The position numbers were made by a program, and so were the translations under genes. A stretch of 9,164 nucleotides of DNA from Treponema sp. (GTDB lineage: Bacteria > Spirochaetota > Spirochaetia > Treponematales > Treponemataceae): NCBI GenBank assembly GCA_016297415.1, contig JAEDGQ010000080.1, positions 1 to 9,164 on the forward strand. Direction: 5' to 3'. Each line of letters begins with the position of its first letter. Position 1 is the stretch's first letter. Shown here piece after piece: positions 1 to 5,309 of the stretch. The notes beneath the pieces are model-generated. The model did not search any database. It was not told the DNA's origin and saw only the letters and a list, made by a program, of their open reading frames with translations.

Positions 1-74
1 GCATTTACCCATTGTATCTGAAAATTATACAGTTTTTATGGTCCTGTGTCATTATGTTAAAAGAGAGTTTATTA

Positions 75-137
75 TCCACAGACTGAAGGGAAAGAGCACA
101 GATTTTTTAATCTGTGTAAATCTGGGTCATCTGTGGA
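75..137. repeat. Degraded palindromic repeat past the purF 3' end
   Basis: Two nested inverted repeats are visible. The outer arms TCCACAGA (75-82) and TCTGTGGA (130-137) enclose an inner perfect hairpin, CACAGATT (97-104), loop TTTT, AATCTGTG (109-116). The right half repeats the ATCTGTG-type motif at near-regular spacing, while the middle of the left half (83-96) no longer matches it, as if one arm had decayed or been replaced. I recognise the general style (ATCCACAGA/TCTGTGGAT palindromes) as a dispersed repeat of several bacterial groups, but only one copy is in view. It starts 6 bases past the purF stop and could stabilise that mRNA end; the T-run expected of an intrinsic terminator is poor. 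Bases 1-74 hold nothing I can identify. Confidence 0.6.
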
Positions 138-143
138 CAAATT

Positions 144-1628
144 TTAGTTTACTGCTTTTCCGTTTACTTCACCTGGAACCGAAATGGGATATTCACCTGT
201 AAAGCAGCCTTTACAGAATCCGTAATTTTCAGGATTAACACCTCTTAAGGCTTCCATCATTCCTTCCGGTGTAAGGAATGCAAGACTGTCGGCACCAATC
301 ATCCTGCAGATTTCTTCAGTTGTATGCCCCGCAGAAATAAGTTCGTGACGGGTTGGTGTGTTAATTCCAAAATAACATGGAAATTTTACAGGTGCCGAAG
401 AAATTCTGAAGTGAACTTCTGTTGCTCCTGCCCTTCTTAAAATCTGTACAAGGCGTTTTGATGTTGTACCACGAACGATTGAGTCGTCAATTACAATTAC
501 CCGTTTACCCCTTACATCGCAAGGAACTGCATTAAGCTTTACAAAAACCATGTTTTCACGTTCCTTCTGTGTTGGAGCAATGAAAGTTCGTCCGATGTAT
601 TTATTTTTTACAATGCCTGCTGCGTATGGAATGCCGGTAGCCTTTGAATAACCCAAAGCAGCACCGATTCCGGAATCAGGAACACCGATTACAACATCAG
701 CCGGAACTCCGCTTTCCTTTGCAAGCTGGGCACCAAGAGCGTAGCGGGCTTCCTGAACTGAAATCTGATCTATTACGCTGTCTGGCCGTGCAAAATATAC
801 ATATTCAAAAATACAAGTTCTTTTTGAAGTTTTTTCACCGAATTCAAATGAGAGAACACCCTCATCATTGATGATTACGATTTCTCCCGGTTTAATGTCA
901 CGGACATATTCACCGTTTACGGCATCAATGGCACAGCTTTCACTGGCAATAATCCAGCCGTTTTCAGTTTTTCCAAGACTGAGAGGACGGATGCCGTTGG
1001 GGTCACGGGCTGCAATGAGGGAGTTTTCTGTCATTACCCCAAGAGCAAAACTTCCCTTTACCATCTGGATTGTATCTGTAAGGGCCCGTTCAAGACCTCT
1101 TTTGTAGCCGCGGGCAATAAGTTTAACTATAACTTCTGTATCGGAGGTTGAGTTAAAGGTACAGCCTGCATCTTCCAGCATTTCACGGAGCTGTTCGTAG
1201 TTAATGAGCTGACCGTTATGGGCTACGGCAATTGTACCAAGTTTTGAGGTCTGAACCATCGGCTGTGCGTTTTCGAGAGTGCAGGAACCGGCAGTGGCAT
1301 AACGTACATGACCAAGGGCAATGCGTCCCTGAAGCTCACCAAGATTCTGAGGATTAAAGACTTCTGCTACGGCGCCCATGCCTTTATGAACCTTTACTTC
1401 AGTTCCGTCCGAAACTGCAATTCCGGCACTGTCCTGGCCGCGGTGCTGCAAAGCGTAAAGCCCGTAGTAAACTTTCTGAGCTGCATTGAATTCTGCTGCA
1501 GAATAAGGATCGTCGCCGGCTTTAGTAGAAGCAGTATCTTCCTCTGGTAAATTCTGAAAAATTCCAACTACACCACATTCATCACGGAGTTTATCTTCTT
1601 CGGCTTCAAAAAGTTCTTTGTCTATCAT
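144..1628 (-). CDS. purF: Amidophosphoribosyltransferase, Fe-S cluster type
   Basis: This cytoplasmic enzyme catalyses the first committed step of de novo purine synthesis, making 5-phosphoribosylamine from PRPP and glutamine. The N-terminal half is a class II (Ntn) glutaminase: DECGVVGIF places the likely nucleophile at Cys18 after a 17-residue propeptide, which the family removes by self-processing, and YALQHRGQDSAGI follows at 58-70. The C-terminal half is a phosphoribosyltransferase with the PRPP loop VIVIDDSIVRGTT at 377-389. Cys272, Cys418, Cys472 and Cys475 match the four ligands of the [4Fe-4S] cluster in the Bacillus subtilis-type enzyme, so this is the oxygen-sensitive form rather than the cluster-free E. 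coli form. Its 494 residues are near normal length. A poorly conserved acidic insertion lies at about 28-52. The start is supported by GAGG at 1634-1637, five bases upstream. It is co-oriented with purE but separated from it by a strong terminator. Confidence 0.97.
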   Translation of the reverse strand: MIDKELFEAEEDKLRDECGVVGIFQNLPEEDTASTKAGDDPYSAAEFNAAQKVYYGLYALQHRGQDSAGIAVSDGTEVKVHKGMGAVAEVFNPQNLGELQGRIALGHVRYATAGSCTLENAQPMVQTSKLGTIAVAHNGQLINYEQLREMLEDAGCTFNSTSDTEVIVKLIARGYKRGLERALTDTIQMVKGSFALGVMTENSLIAARDPNGIRPLSLGKTENGWIIASESCAIDAVNGEYVRDIKPGEIVIINDEGVLSFEFGEKTSKRTCIFEYVYFARPDSVIDQISVQEARYALGAQLAKESGVPADVVIGVPDSGIGAALGYSKATGIPYAAGIVKNKYIGRTFIAPTQKERENMVFVKLNAVPCDVRGKRVIVIDDSIVRGTTSKRLVQILRRAGATEVHFRISSAPVKFPCYFGINTPTRHELISAGHTTEEICRMIGADSLAFLTPEGMMEALRGVNPENYGFCKGCFTGEYPISVPGEVNGKAVN

Positions 1629-1640
1629 ATTTTCCTCAAT

Positions 1641-1686
1641 AAAAAAAAAGCGATTTTGACAGTCCTTCCTCAGGTGTCAAAATCGC
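1641..1686 (-). terminator. Intrinsic terminator between purE and purF
   Basis: On the minus strand a perfect 12-base-pair stem (1675-1686 with 1650-1661; arm GCGATTTTGACA) closes a 13-base loop and is followed directly by nine T residues (1641-1649). It begins 29 bases past the purE stop, and its T-tract ends only a few bases before the purF Shine-Dalgarno at 1634-1637. It should end purE transcripts. No promoter fits between it and purF, so any purF mRNA must read through it or start upstream of or within it; it may therefore act as an attenuator of purF. The loop carries a purine-rich TGAGGAAGGA resembling the purF ribosome site (TTGAGGAAA). Confidence 0.9.
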
Positions 1687-1715
1687 CTTTGATTTATGAC
1701 ATATTTTACTCTATT

Positions 1716-2213
1716 TTACAATTCTACATCAAGACCGGAAGCAGCTGCATCATCAGCCAGCTTTTTGCGGAATGAAACAAGCTTTTCTTTAATCTCCGGA
1801 TATTTTATAGAAAGAATCTGAGCTGCAAGGTAGGCGGCATTCTTTGAAGAGTTAATTCCTACAGTTGCAACCGGAATCTGCGGAGGCATCTGTACAATAG
1901 AAAGAAGTGCATCCATACCACCAAGACCGTTTGACTTACCTGGAGTTACACATTCCAGCGGAACACCAATTACTGGCAGTGTTGTAGCACCTGCAATTAC
2001 GCCAGGAAGAGCTGCAGCAAGACCAGCGCCTGCAATAATAACTTCACAGCCGTCTTTTTCAACCTGTTTTACAGTTTCATGAAGCAGAGCTCCTGCACGG
2101 TGTGCAGAAAGAATATATGCTTTATAGTCAATGCCGAATTCCTTAAGAACATCAGCTGCTTTTTTCATAGTTTCAGTGTCAGATTTTGATCCGAAAAAAA
2201 TTGCTACTTTCAT
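1716..2213 (-). CDS. purE: 5-(carboxyamino)imidazole ribonucleotide mutase, class I PurE
   Basis: PurE forms CAIR in the sixth step of purine synthesis. The protein is 165 residues, the usual single-domain length. It shows GSKSD at 8-12, SAHR at 36-39 (with the presumed catalytic His38), GAGLAAALPG at 62-71 and GMDALLSIVQMP at 99-110. The SAHR and SIVQMP motifs point to the class I bacterial mutase, which works on N5-CAIR supplied by PurK, rather than the class II AIR carboxylase reported in Treponema denticola. No purK is in the window. Two deviations are visible: the AAHLPG segment usual in this class reads AAALPG (Ala69 in place of His), and a short insertion, about four residues, lies near 90-96. 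The start is supported by AGAGG (2221-2225), seven bases before the ATG. It lies upstream of purF on the same strand; a copy of the structured repeat stands 55 bases before the start. Confidence 0.95.
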   Translation of the reverse strand: MKVAIFFGSKSDTETMKKAADVLKEFGIDYKAYILSAHRAGALLHETVKQVEKDGCEVIIAGAGLAAALPGVIAGATTLPVIGVPLECVTPGKSNGLGGMDALLSIVQMPPQIPVATVGINSSKNAAYLAAQILSIKYPEIKEKLVSFRKKLADDAAASGLDVEL

Positions 2214-2268
2214 TTGTTTACCTCTTAAAGTTATTTTAATGAAATTCTTTTTTTTATACTACAGAAAA

Positions 2269-2364
2269 GGGCGTTCCGGCCAGGGCCGTCGGGCCATCCA
2301 GGGTTCCGCGCAAAAGCGCTCCATTGCTTCGCAACGGCTTTGCCGCCCTTCCTGTCCCTAACGC
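2269..2364 (-). repeat. Structured dispersed repeat, copy 1 (purE/nudC divergent region)
   Basis: This is a 96-base element, one of three related copies in the window. Predicted helices on the plus strand: terminal GCGTT (2271-2275) with AACGC (2360-2364); hairpin A CGGC (2277-2280) with GCCG (2285-2288); stem P2 GGGCCA (2291-2296) with TGTCCC (2353-2358), one mismatch; stem P3 AGGG (2300-2303) with CCCT (2346-2349); hairpin B GCGC/GCGC around 2312-2315; hairpin C TTGC/GCAA around 2328-2330; hairpin D CGGC/GCCG around 2339-2341. The strand given is the one that reads toward purE, starting GCGTTAGGGA. It is much more GC-rich than its flanks. T-rich DNA on both sides could also let it act as a weak terminator. 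Confidence 0.85.
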
Positions 2365-2377
2365 ATTTTTCTCTTTT

Positions 2378-2383
2378 CTTATA
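2378..2383 (-). promoter_or_regulatory. Possible -10 box for purE
   Basis: TATAAG on the minus strand lies 13 bases before the start (2364) of the structured repeat, which would place transcription start just ahead of the element. No convincing -35 box is seen. It overlaps a TATAAA on the plus strand (2380-2385), so the two divergent promoters may share bases. A purE promoter between the repeat and the gene (2214-2268) is also possible. Confidence 0.3.
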
Positions 2384-2392
2384 AAAATTCCG

Positions 2393-2401
2393 TGGTAAAC
2401 T
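2393..2401 (+). promoter_or_regulatory. Extended -10 promoter of nudC, probably leaderless
   Basis: TGGTAAACT fits an extended -10 (TGnTAnnnT) and ends six bases before the nudC ATG at 2408, which would put transcription start at or next to the start codon. The intervening bases are all T, and there is no Shine-Dalgarno sequence. An alternative -10, TATAAA at 2380-2385, would give a short leader that still lacks a ribosome site. Confidence 0.5.
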
Positions 2402-2407
2402 TTTTTT

Positions 2408-3190
2408 ATGGCACTTGTACATAATTTTGATTCAATCTTAGGTTCTCATTTTGTTTTCTGCGGTAACGATATAATTCTGCAGAATGGAGCATTACCAGAT
2501 GAAAAAATCATCAGAAAAGCCCTTGAACTGCATGTAACTTCAGACTGGTACAATGAAAAAGAGTATGACTCTACAGTAATTGAACTTGAAAAAAACTGCC
2601 CTGCCCCTGCCGGCTGTGAAGCAGTTCCCCTCAGAGATTTTTTCTGGACTTTTAAGGACAAAGCAGAATATGTAAATAAAGCTGCCAGAGCAAAAGGTCT
2701 TCTTAATTTCCGAAAAAACAAGCGCTACTGTGCCTGCTGCGGCGGAGCATTAAAAGACGATGAAGTTTTTACAGCCAGAACATGCGTTCAATGCGGAAAA
2801 CAGTTTTTTCCACAGCTGGAACCGGCAGTAATCATTAATGTTAAAAAAGATAATAAGATTCTTCTCGCAAAACATAAAAACCGTACCAAAAATTTTTACA
2901 GCTGTATTGCCGGCTTTGTTGAAACAGGCGAAACCATCGAAGAAACTGTTGCAAGAGAAGTAAAAGAAGAAACAGGCATTACTGTAAAAAACATCCGTTA
3001 CACAGGAAGTCAGGCCTGGCCATATCCGGACCAGCTTATGCTTGCCTTCTGCTGCGAATACGAAAGCGGCGAAATAATAATTCAGGAAGACGAACTGGAA
3101 GATGCCTGCTGGTTTGATATGGACAATCTGCCAGAAATTCCGCCTCCAGGTTCCGTTGCTTACAATCTGATTCATCACAGATGGGGATAA
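2408..3190 (+). CDS. nudC: NADH pyrophosphatase NudC (Nudix hydrolase with zinc ribbon)
   Basis: NudC hydrolyses NAD(H) to NMN(H) and AMP and, in characterised relatives, removes NAD caps from RNA; it is cytoplasmic. The 260-residue protein has the full family layout: a variable N-terminal domain (1-100), a zinc ribbon with Cys108, Cys111, Cys126 and Cys129, and a Nudix domain from about 137. The Nudix box spans 169-191, with Gly169, Glu175, then REVKEETGI at 183-191, matching GX5EX7REUXEEXGU with the metal-binding glutamates present. The NudC-specific SQPWPFPxS motif appears as SQAWPYPDQ at 201-209, with Pro changed to Ala, Phe to Tyr and the last Ser to Gln. No Shine-Dalgarno precedes the ATG. 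It is divergent from purE and converges on the acetyltransferase with 21 bases between stops; no clear terminator is seen there. Confidence 0.93.
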   Translation: MALVHNFDSILGSHFVFCGNDIILQNGALPDEKIIRKALELHVTSDWYNEKEYDSTVIELEKNCPAPAGCEAVPLRDFFWTFKDKAEYVNKAARAKGLLNFRKNKRYCACCGGALKDDEVFTARTCVQCGKQFFPQLEPAVIINVKKDNKILLAKHKNRTKNFYSCIAGFVETGETIEETVAREVKEETGITVKNIRYTGSQAWPYPDQLMLAFCCEYESGEIIIQEDELEDACWFDMDNLPEIPPPGSVAYNLIHHRWG

Positions 3191-3211
3191 AAAAGAGTTT
3201 TGTAAGCAGAC

Positions 3212-3811
3212 TCAGCTGTGATTGAGATTCTCTAAAATTCTGGCGGGATTTCCGGCTACTACGACGCCTTCCGGCACATCTTTTGTTACTACGCTTCCCG
3301 CCCCCACTATGGCGTTTTTTCCAATGCGGACTCCAGGTAAAACAATGGCGCCGCTTCCAATCCAGACATTTTCTTCTATATGGATTGGTTCCGGATAAAC
3401 TGTTGTTCTGTCTTGGGGAGACTTTCCGTGATTTAATGTTACAAGCTTAACGCCGTGTCCAATCTGAACATCATCTGCAATGTAAATGCCTCCCTGATCC
3501 TGAAAGCAGCAGCAGGAATTTATAAAGACCCTTTTTCCGATATGAAGGTTTATTCCGCAGTCTGTATAAAAAGGCGGAAACAGCTTAAAATTTTTATCAG
3601 GCAGACTTCCTGTTAATTCTGCAAATAAAGCACGCAGTTCTTTCTGATTATGAAAACCTGTATTGATCCGGGCTGTAACCTTTTGTGCTTCTTCCGAAAG
3701 AAAACAGGAAAACCTCAGTAAATCTGAGCCATGGTCCATTTTTGAACCTTCTTTCATAGCCTGTAAAAACTGGTCTGCATATTTCTGAACTTCTGGTGAA
3801 AATTTTGCCAT
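3212..3811 (-). CDS. Maltose/galactoside O-acetyltransferase family protein
   Basis: The protein probably transfers acetyl from acetyl-CoA to a hydroxyl of a sugar or glycoside; the acceptor cannot be read from sequence. It is 199 residues, normal for the LacA/Maa group. An N-terminal helical cap of the Mac type (about 5-70) is followed by the family segment FYTDCGINLHIG (81-92) and a left-handed beta-helix of hexapeptide repeats (about 90-190), with VWIGSGAIVLPGVRIG at 149-164 and GAGSVVTKDVP at 170-180. His128 in LVTLNHG is the expected catalytic histidine. The ending GNPARI (187-192) is typical. The start codon lies six bases after a perfect TATAAT, with no Shine-Dalgarno, suggesting a leaderless mRNA. 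It is divergent from the S1-domain gene and convergent with nudC, with no operon partner in view. Confidence 0.9.
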   Translation of the reverse strand: MAKFSPEVQKYADQFLQAMKEGSKMDHGSDLLRFSCFLSEEAQKVTARINTGFHNQKELRALFAELTGSLPDKNFKLFPPFYTDCGINLHIGKRVFINSCCCFQDQGGIYIADDVQIGHGVKLVTLNHGKSPQDRTTVYPEPIHIEENVWIGSGAIVLPGVRIGKNAIVGAGSVVTKDVPEGVVVAGNPARILENLNHS

Positions 3812-3817
3812 AACAGG

Positions 3818-3823
3818 ATTATA
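3818..3823 (-). promoter_or_regulatory. -10 box of the acetyltransferase gene, probably leaderless
   Basis: A perfect TATAAT reads on the minus strand and ends six bases before the ATG whose first base is 3811. With usual spacing, transcription would begin at or beside that ATG. The six intervening bases (CCTGTT) carry no ribosome-binding site. The best -35 match at 17-base spacing, TAGAAC (3841-3846), is weak. Confidence 0.55.
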
Positions 3824-3873
3824 AAGCAGATTTTGCAGGTGTTCTATAAATGTTGTTTTTAATGTAAATTATG

Positions 3874-3879
3874 TACAGT
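3874..3879 (+). promoter_or_regulatory. Possible -10 box for the S1-domain gene
   Basis: TACAGT (four of six consensus bases, with TG immediately upstream) ends eight bases before the structured repeat at 3888, so transcription would start just ahead of the repeat. TTGTTT at 3853-3858 is a poor -35 at 15-base spacing. The region is AT-rich, so chance matches are likely. Confidence 0.25.
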
Positions 3880-3887
3880 AAATTTTT

Positions 3888-3982
3888 GCGTAAGGGATAT
3901 TAGTGGTGCCCTATGGGCAGTGCGCAGCACCGGAGGCGAAAGCCGGAGCCACGGTTAGCCCGACCCCGCAGGGGGTACGCCC
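3888..3982 (+). repeat. Structured dispersed repeat, copy 3 (acetyltransferase/S1 divergent region)
   Basis: This 95-base copy is inverted relative to the other two, so its GCGTA-first strand is the plus strand and reads toward the S1 gene. Helices: GCGTA (3888-3892) with TACGC (3976-3980), where the other copies have GCGTT with AACGC; P2 GGGATA (3894-3899) with TAGCCC (3956-3961); P3 GTGG (3903-3906) with CCAC (3949-3952); hairpin D TGCCC/GGGCA around 3912-3914; hairpin C GTGC/GCAC around 3924-3926; hairpin B GGC/GCC with a GAAA tetraloop at 3938-3941; hairpin A CCCC (3964-3967) with GGGG (3972-3975). It ends 22 bases before the S1 ATG, leaving room only for the ribosome site, so it must be transcribed in that gene's leader. 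Confidence 0.87.
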
Positions 3983-3992
3983 AAATATATAT

Positions 3993-3996
3993 GGAG
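3993..3996 (+). promoter_or_regulatory. Ribosome-binding site fixing the S1-domain protein start
   Basis: GGAG lies eight bases before the ATG at 4005. The same frame stays open upstream to a GTG at 3903, but that stretch lies inside the structured repeat, has no ribosome site of its own and encodes a Pro/Ala/Gly-rich segment unlike an S1 domain. This site therefore selects 4005 as the start. Confidence 0.85.
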
Positions 3997-4004
3997 AATT
4001 ACAA

Positions 4005-5114
4005 ATGACACAGTTTATTGCTGGTGAAGAAGTTGAAACAACAGTCGTACAGATTTCAAATGACACAGTATTTATTGACCTGGGACTTAAAAGCGAAGGT
4101 TTTGTAGACAAGGCTGAATTTACTGACGATGAAGGAAACTGCTCTCTTAAAGAAGGAGACAAAATCAAGGTTTATTTTGTTGGGGAAAACCGGGGCGAAA
4201 TGCACTTTACAACAAAAATCAAAGGGGAAAATGCAGGTAATGAAGTTCTTGAAAACGCATTTAAAGGCAATGTTCCTGTTGAAGGTCATGTTGAAAAAGA
4301 AATTAAAGGTGGTTTTGAAGTAAAAATCGGAACTGCCCGTGCTTTCTGTCCATACAGCCAGATGGGATACAAAAACCGTCTGGAACCAGCTGAATACATT
4401 GGACGCACAATGTCTTTCGTAATTACAGAATTTAAAAACGAAGGAAAAAACATTATTGTTTCTAACCGTCGTCTTGAAGAACAGGCAGAAAATGACAAGG
4501 TTAATGCACTTGCAGAAAAACTTACTGAAGGCACAGTTGTAAAGGGAACTGTAAAATCAATTCAGTCTTACGGTGCTTTTGTTGATGTAAACGGCTTCCA
4601 GGCCCTGCTCCCAGTAAGCGAAATCAGCCACCAGCGTGTATGCAGCGTTGCAGATGTTCTTAGTGAAGGTCAGGAAATTGAAGCTAAAATTATCCGTGCT
4701 GACTGGAACACTGCAAAACCAGAACGTTCAAAAGTAAGTCTTAGTCTCAAAGCTCTTGAAAGGGATCCATGGGACACAGTTTCTGAACAGATTTCTGCCG
4801 GTCAGAAATTTTCAGGAAAAATTGCCCGCATTGCAGGCTTTGGCGTATTTGTTAACCTTATGCCTGGAATTGACGGTCTTGTCCACATTTCTGAAATTAA
4901 AGATGCCAGCGCTACAACTAACCTGAGCAAAAAATTCAAAATCGGTGAAGAAATGGACGTAATTGTTCAGAAAGTCGAAGCTTCTTCAAAGCGCATCTCT
5001 CTCGCCCCTGCCAGCTCTGTACAGCAGGACAATGACGCTGCAAAATACATGGCAGGTCAGGACGACAGGGACGGAGACACATACAATCCTTTCGCAGCAC
5101 TCCTGGGAAAATAA
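4005..5114 (+). CDS. Four-S1-domain RNA-binding protein (ribosomal protein S1-like)
   Basis: The 369-residue cytoplasmic protein is built almost wholly of S1 (OB-fold) RNA-binding domains at about 7-72, 88-157, 175-249 and 266-334, followed by a short acidic tail. The third and fourth are the most canonical: SYGAFVDV at 188-195 with LLPVSEI at 201-207, and GFGVFVNL at 278-285 with GIDGLVHISEI at 288-298. The second is divergent. Four domains match the short S1 homologues of Firmicutes (about 380 residues) rather than the six-domain E. coli S1. Known treponemes carry an S1 fused to cytidylate kinase, so this may be a second S1-like protein acting on mRNA or ribosomes rather than RpsA itself; that is inference. 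The start at 4005 is chosen from GGAG at 3993-3996. The leader contains the structured repeat. An intrinsic terminator follows the stop. Confidence 0.88.
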   Translation: MTQFIAGEEVETTVVQISNDTVFIDLGLKSEGFVDKAEFTDDEGNCSLKEGDKIKVYFVGENRGEMHFTTKIKGENAGNEVLENAFKGNVPVEGHVEKEIKGGFEVKIGTARAFCPYSQMGYKNRLEPAEYIGRTMSFVITEFKNEGKNIIVSNRRLEEQAENDKVNALAEKLTEGTVVKGTVKSIQSYGAFVDVNGFQALLPVSEISHQRVCSVADVLSEGQEIEAKIIRADWNTAKPERSKVSLSLKALERDPWDTVSEQISAGQKFSGKIARIAGFGVFVNLMPGIDGLVHISEIKDASATTNLSKKFKIGEEMDVIVQKVEASSKRISLAPASSVQQDNDAAKYMAGQDDRDGDTYNPFAALLGK

Positions 5115-5122
5115 CGGGAAAT

Positions 5123-5154
5123 AACACCTCTGCTTGGAAGCGGTGTTTTCTTTC
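5123..5154 (+). terminator. Intrinsic terminator of the S1-domain gene
   Basis: AACACC (5123-5128) pairs with GGTGTT (5142-5147), followed by TTCTTTCC. A second pairing, GCTT with AAGC, is possible inside the 13-base loop. It begins eight bases past the stop codon. Confidence 0.7.
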
Positions 5155-5184
5155 CTCTCAGACTCCCCCTTCTTTCCCGCGCGA

Positions 5185-5203
5185 CTTAGGGCTCTGCCCT
5201 AAG
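5185..5203. repeat. GC-rich perfect palindrome in a convergent intergenic region
   Basis: CTTAGGGC, loop TCT, GCCCTAAG forms an 8-base-pair stem with a three-base loop. It sits in a locally GC-rich patch (about 5165-5212) flanked by AT-rich DNA. No T-run follows on the plus strand, so it is not an obvious terminator there. Together with its CCCGCGCGA flank it looks like part of a dispersed palindromic repeat, but only one copy is in the window. Confidence 0.5.
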
Positions 5204-5225
5204 AACCTGCATGCTTTAAAATTAT

Positions 5226-5275
5226 AAAAGCCTTGTACCCGGCCAAAATAATTGACTTGAGCACAAGGCTTTTTT
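5226..5275. terminator. Bidirectional intrinsic terminator between the S1 gene and lysA
   Basis: AAAAGCCTTGT (5226-5236) pairs with ACAAGGCTTTT (5263-5273), an 11-base-pair stem with a 26-base loop. On the plus strand it continues into a run of six T residues (5270-5275). On the minus strand the far arm leads into TTTTATAATTTT. It lies 34 bases past the lysA stop and probably ends lysA transcripts as well as read-through from the S1 gene. Confidence 0.85.
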
Positions 5276-5309
5276 CAGATCTTTATTTATCTGCGTTTAA
5301 TTTGTATTA

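Noticed and set aside
1629..1760. A purine or PRPP riboswitch ahead of purF
   Set aside because: The space before the terminator is filled by the end of purE, and no aptamer core recognisable to me is present; only the terminator is supported.
2231..2422. A small minus-strand gene across the purE/nudC gap
   Set aside because: It runs through the structured repeat and has an arginine/glycine-rich translation typical of translated repeat DNA.
2750..3178. A 142-codon minus-strand open frame within nudC
   Set aside because: It mirrors the zinc ribbon and Nudix coding region and has a biased, phenylalanine-rich composition.
2408..3190. Linking nudC and the S1-domain protein into a novel RNA-processing system
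   Set aside because: They are not in an operon, are separated by an opposite-strand gene, and both are ordinary housekeeping families; proximity alone does not support it.
3175..3221. TCACAG/CTGTGA inverted repeat spanning the nudC and acetyltransferase stops as a shared terminator
   Set aside because: Only six base pairs with a loop of about 35 bases and no adjacent T-run; chance pairing is as likely.
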